64,000 nt of DNA from Brachypodius melanocephalos (lineage: Eukaryota > Chordata > Aves > Passeriformes > Pycnonotidae): positions 1,292,757 through 1,356,756 of the forward strand of contig VZSR01000155.1 of NCBI GenBank assembly GCA_013398615.1, given 5' to 3'. The translations under genes were made by a program, and so were the position numbers. Below, one piece after another: positions 40,001-52,000 of the stretch. Position 1 is the first letter of the stretch, and every line of letters starts with the position of its first letter. The notes under the pieces are model-generated. The model did not search any database, had not been told where the DNA came from, and saw only the letters and a program-made list of their open reading frames with translations.

Positions 40001-43000
40001 CATATTTAGTGTGTTATGTGCCTTCTAATGTACTGTACAGCAAAACACAACTAAAATGTATTGTTTAAATCTATTCACACTCTACATTTTCATATTTATT
40101 CATCTTTAATACTTTAAACTTTCTACTTAGGATACTACACAAAGCACCTTTTTAGTCCATCAGGATAGACCCAGATGATGAGTTTCTGCTCAGTCTCCTT
40201 ATGCTGTGTTGACAAACTGCTCCACAGCACAGCAATCCAGCCCAGATTATAAGAAACCTAAAAGCTTTGGGATGACAATGTTTTTCCCCCTTAGGTTAAA
40301 AGAGGTAATCTGCTGGCCATATGGAAACTGATTCAATCAGGAAACTAATATTCATTCATAGCCTCATAGAGCTTGTTCACTCAAATCAATATAATGAAAG
40401 ATAATTATCTCATTACAGTCTAGAAATAGATGTTATAACTCAAGGAAAATTACACATAAGTTTCCAAGTAAAGCTAACCTGATTCCCTTGAGCAAGCAGG
40501 GCTTTTAATCGGGCTATTTCAGCTCTCAGCTCACGGATCAGTTTGACGTTGGGATCCTCATTAATAGTAGGCTTGTTGATGATGTTTTTGGCTCTATTTG
40601 CATAGCGAAGTGTACTTAAAGTTTCTCCGTAATTGACATCAGCAGGTGAAATAGCTAAGGACATGAAATCAGAAGCAGTTTATCTAGCAGCATAGGTTTC
40701 AATTACTGAAGTTAGTTTGTATTTTAAAAGTCAGATAAATTCAATGTGGGTGAAGACACAGAAATATCTCACTTACCAGTATGGACACAATTTGTTCCAA
40801 CTCTTCACCTAACTCCATTTTCATGTCACTATAACTTTGCATAAGTAAACACTCTATGAGATAACTGTATTAGGAAAATCAGGTCTAACAACCAAGTGAT
40901 GCAAAGAAATCTTGCTGCCAATCTATTTAATATTTACATTTCCCAGGTAAACATAAATATGGTCTTAACTGGATAAATGTCCTATATGAATACTTCACAG
41001 GCTTTCTTGCAATTTTTTACAAGAACAATCAGGAAACAGTGAATATTTTTTATGCATCAGTGTAATCATTGAAAAGGAAAGACATTCCAGGTAAAACACA
41101 GTAGGGAAATTAAACAGCATTAAAACAAAAAATAACCAGACAGAAGAAGAAAAACAAGAGAAAGCTTCTATAATTTACAAACCTAGCTGCTCTCCTGAGC
41201 TGCAGGCATCTGGCAGCACACAGAACTGTCAGCTATCTGATGCATCAAGAGAAACTGGTATTATTTTTCAAGCAACCTAACCAGGAAAACCAATGCAATT
41301 TAAATACAAGTGCTAACGCTATCCTTCCCTTATTTCTCCTAACAATATATATGATGTTCCAAATTAAAAAGATAATTAAGGCATCCAAATAGATGAGTGG
41401 AAACACAGCAGAGAAAACCATCCAAAAATCTTAACGATCAAACTGAACAAGAGATCCAGAGAATTGGACAATGAAAACACCTGAAAAACTAATTAAGCAA
41501 CTAAAATAATCTGTCCTTTCTCATTCTCTCAAATTTAGTATTTTTTTTTCTTTTGTGGCAGAGACTCTCTGAGCTACAGGAGATGCACTTGGAAACAGCC
41601 TATACTTCCCCTAGCTCACACTCTCACTTCCCTGCTTCATCTACTGTCTCCTCTCCCATTACTCAATTATTCTCTTTCTGGAAGGATATTAAAAGATGTT
41701 CCTGAAATATGACAAATCAAAATCAGAAATATTTTTCTACAGCCTTTCCTACAGTTTATAGTGATCCTCCTGCATTTTGTTGTGCTTAATTATAGAAAAG
41801 GCAGGACAAATGTATCTGGACAGCTTGTTGGGCTGTTAGGGAACTCTACAACATTCCAGCAGAGTTACTGTTGGAGAAAAGATCAACCATCAGGGCTCTG
41901 CCTGAAGCATCTGAATAGATGAGGAAGATCATCTGAAATGATCTAAAGCATCACTAATAGATGAGGAAGTAGCTGAAAGAGAACCTGAGTACTGTAACCA
42001 TTAGCATAGGCATGGAAACTCACTGTGTTTCTAAAACTTCTCTTCCCAATCCCTCCAACAGAAAAAAAAAATTACTCTACCATGGAACTGCAAGAAAGCA
42101 GCAAGAAGAAAGTTGCCAGCACAGCATTACTTAAAGAGCCAGAAAACCAAAGCAGAGTCTGGCCCACAATCATCTATTGGCACTACTATGATTCTCCTGA
42201 GAAAAACAAGTGGCATGGATTCCAAAAACATCCCCAAAATTCTTCAGCAAAGGAATTGCTATCCAGAGAATTTCAATGCTTTTGAAGGATCAGAAATTTA
42301 TCTGATACATTTTATTCACTCAATTCTGCTATCTCACATTCCTAAAAGTGGACTGCACCAATTAAGACCATATTTCATCGGAGCAGGAAAGAGCGAGAAG
42401 AATTTCAGAGCTGCTCTTCTCCTCACATCCAGGGATACCTCAACAAGGTTGACAAGTGGGCCCACAGGGAGGCAATGAGGGTCAATAAATCCAAGTGCAA
42501 GGTGCAATCCCACACGAGTACAGACTGGGGAAAAGATCTCATCTCAGAAAAGAACTTAGGGGTTTTGTTTGGTAGGTGAACGTGACCCAGCAGCCTGTGC
42601 TCAAAGCCCAGAAAGCCCTGCCGCATCCTAGGCTGGCAAATGGTTTTAAGCTAAAAGTGGAGAGATTTAGATTAGATATTAGGACAAAATTTTTTACCCA
42701 GAATGTGGTGAGGCACTGAAACAGTGAAGTACTAAGGCCTGAACAGCAGGCCCTGAGTCAAAGTTGACATCCAGATGAACCTTCCAACCAAATGTTATTT
42801 ATGTATTTGGTCATTAACAGAGTATTGTTATATATACGTTCATTTATTGGCAAAACACGTATTTACCTTTACATATCTAGAAACCAGATAAAGCTACATC
42901 TGGCCTAATTAGCTGGGGTATTATGATCAAAGACAACTCCCTTGGTTCCTCCTTGAGCCCATGCCAGGCTTTGGGAGAAAGCCAACAACAGGAGAATGAA

Positions 43001-46000
43001 ATTAGATATTATGTCAGCTTGGTTTTTTAACAGTATAAAAACTGGGCCAACTTGTGATAGCAAAGTGAGGAAGCCTCATGGCCTGAGGTGGACACACCAC
43101 AGGAGTTCCCAGTTACCAGGTGAAGTTCTCCAGTCCTTCACTGACAGCTTCCCTCCACAGATGATGTCTCAGACATGGGTGACGGATCTTTATTAGGGTA
43201 ACCTGGTCACGTATCTTCCTTAATCATATAGGGATTCTGTTGTCGTAATGATTAGGTGCACTTCTTAGCTTATCTTTTTGTAATTGTTTGCTAATTATTA
43301 TGTGCTTTGATTAGCTTATTCTTTTGTGATTGTTTACAGTTTTACATTACAGTAAATTACACTGTTCCTTAATTTGGTGTCTGTGTCTCTGACCTTACCC
43401 ACCAACAAAACAAGGCTGGGGTGGATGGAGCTCTGAGCAACCTGGTCTAGTGAAAGGTGTCCCTGTCCATGGCAGGAGGGATGGAACTAAATGATCTTTA
43501 AGGTCCATTCCAATCCAAACCATTCTGTGATTTCCAACATCCAAAATCCTCACCTCCCCTTAAACATCATCCTGGCTTCACTTTGCCTTTTTGGGAATGG
43601 AATTCCCATTCCAATTTACTGACAAACATGCAATAGCTATGGTATAAGGGGGGGTTTAAACTAAATGATCCTTGCAGACCTTCCTATGGGTAAAAATGAA
43701 ACCATAAGAGTTTTCAGACAACTGATCATAACTAAATTTAGACAAGAAGTTAAAATGTTGTCTGCTTTTAGAAGGTTAGATAAAAGTGATCACCTTTCCC
43801 ATAGGATGTCAAAAGAGACCAGGTTGCTACTAATGCAACAAAAAACAACAGTTGGAACAGCAACTGATTCACACACCAGTATAGACCAGATGCAAAAAGC
43901 TTTAATTACTGTGCAGAGTGTAAGTAAAAGACAGAGTGCTACCAGAAAGAAAGAAATCACTAATACACGTAAACCATGTTCTGCCTTAAGAAAACATCTG
44001 GAATCTAAGGATTTACATCCACTCCTATTAAGCGTGAACTATCCAGAATTCAAAAAGAGTAAACTAAAAACACTTACTGGCAATCATTATAGTTTTGGAG
44101 TTTCCTCCCAGGCTATCTTTTAATAGCCAAGTCAACACTGAGTCCCTGTAAGGCACAAATACTTGTTTCTTCTTTGAAAGAGGATTTGTTGTATCCTGAG
44201 ATAAATCAGCTGTGAGGAGAAGGTAGGAAAAAAAAAATTAGGTCCTTTCATTTGGTTTTAAGAACATGTTAGGCCATTATTTGTGTAAATAAACACAAAG
44301 GTATTTAATGACTAAAAACACCTCAAGACAGACAAGTACAAAAACCAGACTTACCTAAGGCAGAAATTACATTTCCCAGAGTAACTAGAGATTTGTTAAT
44401 ATTCCCTCCTTCCTTTAATCTAACCCCTGTGGCACCAGTGGCATCTGCTCTCTCACTTCCAGCAAGATCTACCAAATGAATCTTGCTAACAGTTTCACAA
44501 GGCATTTCAGAATCGAATTTAGCCTACAGAAAAGGAAAAAGAAAATAAAGAAAAGTATATTAAGCTAAGAAATACTTCTACTGAATCAAATCTAGTGGCC
44601 TTTGCGACATGACTGAATTTAACTTGTTTACAATAGTAGATCTTGAGGAGACAGTTGTAATAGATGTGCTACTGAAAGACACTTGATAATGAATGGTTGC
44701 ATAACTCCCATATTATTTCTTTAAATTGTTGTATCTGCAACTTTTTAGCCATTTACAGAGAAGCTGTGACACTGTGAGTTGTAATTTACGTGATGCAGTG
44801 ACCATGCACCGCATTCATTTTATTAAGCTTGCAACATTTGTATTATATTTATATATTGCTTTCAACAAGTTATAGCATGCACACACAAATTTACACTCAA
44901 TTTCTCCCCCACCTCCAAGTTCTATTCATCTAGCAGGTCATCCATGGGCTTTCTAAAAAGCTTCCAAAAACAACAAAAACAAAAAGCTGGAATCATTAGA
45001 AAAGGAGTTTGCCACATATAAGAAAACAGATCACTGTGCTCTAAAGAAATATGTCCAATCTCTCTAAGGAGTTTTGTTTCCGTACCTGAGTGAAGTTGAT
45101 TGTGAAAATGGCATGGGACCTGCTACTAACATCATTCATTCCAGTTGCAGCTGTCGTCCTATTTATATTTCCTGCATCCATAAGTTCCTCGACATCAGTA
45201 TAATTTTGGACTAAATGTTTAGACAAGTCTGAAGAAAAGCAGAGTGTTACAGTATGCTCACATATACCCTTAATTTTCTTTACAAAAAGATTCAAATTAC
45301 TCTCGCTACTGCAAATTATTGCTGCAATTAGCATTTATTGTCATACTTGTTTATCCCCTAAGGAAAGGAATGAGGCCTCATATGAACACTGGACAACTTA
45401 CACATTTACAGTAAAAATGAAAAAAAAAATGCAGTCTTACTAAATTATTTAGTGAACATGAACCTTCCCTGGTAGAAAACAGATTAAGACAATTAGATCC
45501 TAATAGGTTTTCATTTCATCTAAATATCTAAGATTTATAAGTTATAGTCAACAGTTATTAAAATCAATTGCATCTCTTAACATTACTTAAGAATGTATTA
45601 TAGATTTACAGATTAAAAAATGCTGTAATAATTTTAGCAGGTAGAGATGCAAAATTAGAAGCTATTCCTTCAAAGCTTTTTTTACCAAAGTAAAGCACTG
45701 CATCCATCACAACTTTTATTTTAAAAGATAAAATGCCCTGTACAATTAGACACTACATTTCAGAATATATAAAGTAATAAAATATGCAGCGTAAAACAAT
45801 TAAAATGTTTTTACCCTCAACATATGGCCCTTCTTTGGGATGTTCCCGTATTCGTAAATTATTAGTTTTTGATGACTTTCGTCGGAGAAGATCTCTCACA
45901 CGTTCATTATAGATTTCCAAATAACTGAAAGAAAAAGAATAGAAAGCCACTGACTGACTCAAGAGCCTTTTACAAAAGGAAAGCCGTATTAACACAAGTT

Positions 46001-49000
46001 TGAAAGCAAGATGCTTGGAGAAAGAAAATAAATCCAAAGTTAGTTTAAGATAATGACTATAAGGTATTGTATCATAAAGGAAAAAGTCAAAAAAGTAAGA
46101 AGAAATTGGAAAGAAAGGAGACATTAGCTGGATCAAGATCTCCTAATGTTAATCTGAAATAAAGGGTAAAAAAACCGAAGATGCTGTCTAGTAGCAAAGG
46201 CATGATAGATTTGCACTATCATGTAAATGAAGCAATATGCACAGCTCTTGGATTGAAGGTGTAAGTACTGCACATTTTGACCACAAGTGCCAACAAAAAT
46301 CAGTTACAGGACTGAGGCCAAGCATAAAAAGTTATTTTTGAAAAATATGCACTTTTCCCAGAGATAAAGTCAGAGTGCTTGTAAGTGAAACAAGTTTGAT
46401 AACCTGCAAACTCTTAACGTGCCAAGACCTACCTGACTTCTGTTCGAAAGGATGCCTCATTCCGCTTTGTTTTTTCACTTATTTTGCTGAATAATCCTTC
46501 ACAAATTCGAGGTATCAAACCTGCATCACCCTGCAAAACCAACAATTCTTAATTCCAAGGCTATATAGGCATGCACAGTATCTCCTAGACGACCAGTGGA
46601 AAGTTTAAGACTCCAGAAAGGGGAAAAATCAAAACTTTCAGCAAATACTCTCTTGCCCTTTATTTAACTGCAGTCACCTTGCCACTTTAACCCTTTTGTG
46701 TATGGAAGGTACAACCAGCTCCATTTCTTTGTTACTGGAACCCATTTTGTCTCACTCATTCAGTTTGAATAATCCCAACTGCTTAAGGCAGAGACTGGCT
46801 CCCTAGAGTAAAGTCATGAACTGCCTTATCTCACCAGTATCTTAACTGCTTCTATCTCGTTTGGTTTCTTGGTGAGTAACTTGGTTTCTTGGCAACAACT
46901 GCAGAGAACAGGACAAGAACCATATACAAACAGCCATGGGAGATTCTCATTCAAACACCCAATTCCCAGCCCCTCCTGTGTTGAAAAGTGCAGCAGGTCC
47001 TCTGAATAAATTAGTACACAATGACAAAATTACACCTTCATTCACTGTATCCCACAACTCAGCCAAATTAAATTTGATCTTTAACTACTCAATGTTTGTC
47101 CCTGCAGATAAAGACTTTTTATGCATGAAATGCTTGGTTGGTTTAATAAAGCAAACTGAATAAAACCTATCCCACAGAGATACCCAGAAATTTAGCATGC
47201 AGCTTTCCTTGCTGGTCCAGGAAGAGCCCTCTCCAGCCAAGCAGTAAGCTTTGGTGAGGGATTACCCCAGCAGCAGAGGAGCAGGGGAGCACCACACAGG
47301 TCTGGTCTCATCAGGAGATGCAAATTAGGACAAGCCTGCATCCTCATGCAGGACGCAAATTAGGACAAGCCAGACCACACATTCAATGTGAACACAGCCC
47401 AAGTACTTCAGAAACCTAAGAGTTTGCTTGGTGGGATTATTCAGCTAACTGGCAACAGAAGAACCCAAAGCCAATGGACTTCCCCTGCACCAAACTCTGT
47501 CAGAGCAAGTGCTCCATGAGCAAAGATTTCTCTTCCACTTGGACCCCCTACAAAAATCCAACCCTTTTTGCCCAAGCTCACTTGAGTTTGCTCCCATACT
47601 GGTCCCTCTGCCCTCATTCTTCAGTTTCCCTCTGCACTCTGTGTCACAGCAATCTGCTTCCAGGTGCCACCTCTGAGCTCCTCTTCCTTGTTCCTTTGTC
47701 CAGATAAAATTTCCAATTCATCACCCAGTCACTTCTGGTTTTTATTATACTTTATCCCTCCATTTTGCCTTTCCCCAGTTTATTCCTCCTTTTAATCAGA
47801 GCCTCTGTATCCTTCTCAAACCAAGCTTCAGTCTTTGAAGTAATAATCCATTTTCTGCTCCTGTCTTTCCTAGTTCTTCACACTGATTGCATCTTGGGTT
47901 AATAAAAAACACCAAAAAATTCCTAGATTAAGGGAGAAACTTGCAGATTAATCAGGCCTTTTTTGAGACAGCTGCCTCTGGCAACAGAGGAGCAGCTTTA
48001 CCCAATATATGTCAATTATCAATCACTATTTCCAGGTAGTTTCATGGGTCAGTGTGGAAATTCCCACACACATTTTATTTTATTTTTTTTAAACAATGGA
48101 AGAGGGAAATACTTTTCTTTCATCTCATGCTTGGAAACACCTGAATAGTTTTAATTAAAGCTTAAGTGAAAAAAACATGGAAGATATATCACAAAGTTTT
48201 AGGCAAATCATTAGGGTCTGAAATAATTCAGCAACCACAAAGACAAGCTTAAAATAAGAAGTGCAAGCTCTAATTGAGTAATTTCAACCTTAGCAATATA
48301 GTGTTGAGAAAGGAAGGGCACGCAGTTCTCAAAGTATAATCCTAGTAAAATGTACATCTTAAAGAATGTACACTCTTTATTGAAAACTATATTTAAACAC
48401 TTTCTCCTTTTCATCCCCTAGAGCTGAAAGGCAGGATCAACTACAGCTTGGATTTTTTTTTCTGGCCTACAGAGTTTCCAGACATGGAAATCAGAAGAAC
48501 CAAAATAGGGAGTTCACTCCAAAGCTGGATTTTCTCATTAAAAGCCTGTTCTTCTGTGCTATCTAACCAGAAAACTCCCTATTACAATTTAAATGTACTG
48601 AGTTTTGCTCAGCTACCTTGACCATAAGGAGCAAATTATTCTCTTCCTTTATTCTGTAGCAGCCTTTCAGGTTTTGGAAGGTCTTGCCTTCCCTGCATAC
48701 CTACGTCTGCCTTTACTCATATTTTTTAGATCTCTGCTCATTTCAGTATCTCTGCTCAACATTCTAAATGGCCCACATATTTCTTGAAATGATTGCTTTA
48801 CACAGAATTGCAGAAGAAGCTTTCCAGAGACAAGAACAGCAAATATTGAAAACAAAATGAGAACAGAACCCAGGCTTTTTAAAGAGAAGTAGGAAAAAAA
48901 TATTTATTTCATATTCAAGTTTTCTTATAGCACTGTAGTCTCTCTGACAGGGCCATCAATTTTGAAGCACTTAACTTGCCAGCTGAGTATATTTTATATG

Positions 49001-52000
49001 CACTCTATACAAAGCCAGATTAAAGTATTTATGTATCATGCCAGGAAGATTAGACCTTTATTATAGGATAGTGTCAAACAAACTTCAGCTTCTATTCATT
49101 TGCTAACTGTTTTGATGATTACAGTCATTATATATAGTGAGGCAGGCTCATAAAAATGTCACTTTTATAAATTTCTGAAACAGAAATCCACATCTAGGTA
49201 GTGAGATATTTTCTGGTTACAAAAGTCTATTCTGCTTATGATACTGAGGTAAATACAAAGCTGCTTATTTTGTGACAACTGAAAGAAAAAGATTTATGGC
49301 TAATTTACTCTCCTAAGCTAGACGAGGTGCAAAGAGCCCAGTCTTACTACATTCCAGAAGAGTGATCTATCCAAAGGATGATAACTGTTAATATTCCCCT
49401 TTTCACTTTTACTGGGAGAAAACACAGCACATTTCTCTTCCCAAGGATTAAAGAATAAAACCTGCAGAGGCTGCCTGGTGACCAGGCTTAATCAGTCAGC
49501 CTTTCTAACCTGCTCCACTCCCAAAGTTTAGCGGGTTCCCTCTGTCCTTGGACAATCATGGAGGCAACTGTGAGAAACCACTCCCGTCCTTTACTCACAA
49601 ACTGCCAAATACCTCCTATCACACCTTACTCTTCCTGCAGTGCTCAATAGGACACAATCCTTAAAATTAAATTTACTGTATGGTCTCATAACGGTTTGAC
49701 GAATTACTGTCATGCCCAATTCTCACCTGACAGCGTTCTCTAAGGACCTATTTTAGTCTTCTGACTCTTCAAAAGAGGTTTAAAAAGCACTCATCTTCAG
49801 AAAAAGCTGATAATTTATTTTCTCAAAATCAGTATCTCTTTTTTTTGTCTCAAGTTGGGCATAGAAAATCAGCTGTACCATTTGAAATTTCTGGCTTTGT
49901 TACTGAACAAAAATTACTAGGTTTTGTCCAAAACAACTGATCATCACTTAAATAAACTTCTTCCAACTATAAATATCTTTCTGTAACAGAAACAGCTTCC
50001 AAAACCTCTGATTACTAGAAGCTGTGATACATGGAAGGGTTAGTAGCATATAGACAGAAGCAGTATTAAAAATTCCATAAAAACATGCTCCTGCAACAGC
50101 ATAATCTTAATCCATTGCAACAGGAATAAACAGCTGCTTACTCGATGTGGCACAAGAAGTGGACATTGTCTACCTGGAATTCTCCAAGGCTTTCAACATG
50201 GTTTCCCACAGCCTGCTGCTAAAGAAACTAATGTGTTACGCCCAATGCTGTTTAATTCTTCATAAGTGACCTGAACAGTGGGACCAAGTGTAACACAAAG
50301 TCTGATGAAGACACCAAACCGAGTGGGGAAGCTGACAGTTCAGAAGGGACAGCCACCCTGGAGGAAGACCTGGATAAGCTGGAATAGTGGGCTAACAAGA
50401 ATCTTATGACGTTCAACAAATATAAGGTCTTGCACATGAGAGAACAGAATCCAGGAGAGCAGCAAAGGCTGGGATCTATCTGGCTGGGGAGCAGTTCTGT
50501 GGAAAGGGACTTGGGGGTCCTGTGAACAGCAAGCACAGTATGAGTGAATGCTGTGGCAAAGAAAGCCAACAGGATGCTGGACTGCATCATAAAAAGAGCA
50601 TCACAACAACCAGGGCAGAGATTATAAAGTCATTATCCCACTCTACCCAGCACTTGTCAGGCCACACCTGGAATACTGCATTCAGTTTTGGTCTCTGCCA
50701 TACAACAAAGATGTGGACAGGCTGGAAGGGGTCCAGATAAGGGCCACAGGGATGACCAAAGAACTGGGAAGCTGCCATGTGAGGAAAGGCAGAGGGCTGG
50801 ATTTGCTCAGCCTTGAGAATAAAAGGCTTAGAGGAGACCTTATAACCATGTTCCAGCATTTAACAAGTGCCTACAGAGAAGATGGAAACCCCTATTTACA
50901 AGGAGTCACATGCAAAAGACCAGCGCTAACAGATACAAATTACTCCTGCAGAGAACAGGACTGGATACATGAGGAGCATTTTTCATGAGAACAACCAGTG
51001 ACTGGAATAATGTCCCCAGGGAACTGGTAAATTCCCCAACAATCCACACTTTTAAGATTCATCTGAACAGGATGCTGGGCCATCTCGTCTTAACCATGCC
51101 TTTGCCAAGAAAAGTTGGACCAGATGATCCTTGAGGGCCCTTCTAACCTGGTATCCTATGAAATCACAACATACCGCATTTCCCATCATGGTATAGGACT
51201 TCCCAGATCCTGTCTGTCCATATGCAAAAACACAGGCGTTATAACCTTCAAAAGCAGATTTAAGCACATCTGTACCAAGATTTTTGAAAACCTAAAAATA
51301 AAAAAAATAATGTTTAAGTCAGCAGAAGATTGGGGAAGAAGATTGTCATCAGCCCAGCAAGGCAAATATTGAAGAATACCCCAACACAATGGCAAACCAC
51401 ACATTTACTATAGGAGAGGAAATTAGTATTTCAAATAAAATACTGAGTCTTATTACCATATTTCATTTACACCACTGCAGTGGTTTGTTTTTTATTTCTT
51501 TCTCTGTCACGGAATACTTGACACGTCAAATTGTTATTTCTTTTCTAAAACCCCAATTTCTTCCAGCAATCTCAGCTACTCCGTTCACTTTTCATTATTA
51601 TTATCTACTCACTTTTTGCATCTTCGCCAACTCTCCACAATCTGCAAATATTCAGCCCCCTCTCAAAAGGAAACATTTCAGTGATTCTGTCAGCTTCTTC
51701 CTTTGTCTTTTTGGATGGTTTTGGGGTTTTTTTTGCTTTAATCAAGTGTAAGAACATGACCCATAACCTTCCGTGTATTTTCCCCCTAAGTGGCTTTCAC
51801 ATAGCAATGCTTTTTAGGCTGGCAAACATGGAAACTTGTTTTTAATGTGGTAAGTGACCCTCTTTCATCATTTAACCCCATCTCTTTTACCCTCAACATG
51901 CACTAACTGGTAATGATCCCTCCTCAACTCTCATACTATGGGACTCTCTTCTCACCTAATAAATTCAGCTTTCACCAGATGCCTTCACCACCTTTCTCTG

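Larger units (their letters stand above)
40655..44077 (-). other. KIF16B intron 9 (3.4 kb)
   Basis: Intron between exons 9 and 10. It carries a CR1 split by an LTR (42440-43533). 40655-42439 and 43534-44077 show no gene. A few bases near 43656-43690 resemble a CR1 tail (AAATGATCCTTGCAGACCTT) but too little is left to call. Confidence 0.9.
46531..51174 (-). other. KIF16B intron 4 (4.6 kb)
   Basis: Intron between the P-loop exon and exon 5. A CR1 copy (about 50130-51165) fills its 5' end. A 35-base tandem duplication lies at 47306-47373. The stretch 46900-47850 is somewhat richer in GC than the rest but shows no gene; 47900-50100 is AT-rich with nothing recognised. Confidence 0.88.

Noticed and set aside
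43644..43690. Possible additional CR1 tail
   Set aside because: Only about 30 bases resemble the CR1 end (AACTAAATGATCCTTGCAGACC), too short to support a separate element.
43665..44123. 152-codon plus-strand open frame
   Set aside because: It overlaps KIF16B exon 9 on the opposite strand and intron 9; the encoded sequence shows no family resemblance.
51052..51174. Continuation of the exon 4 reading frame into the intron as a longer exon
   Set aside because: Kinesin similarity ends exactly at the GTATGT donor, and exon 5 continues it in frame; the extra codons are CR1-derived.
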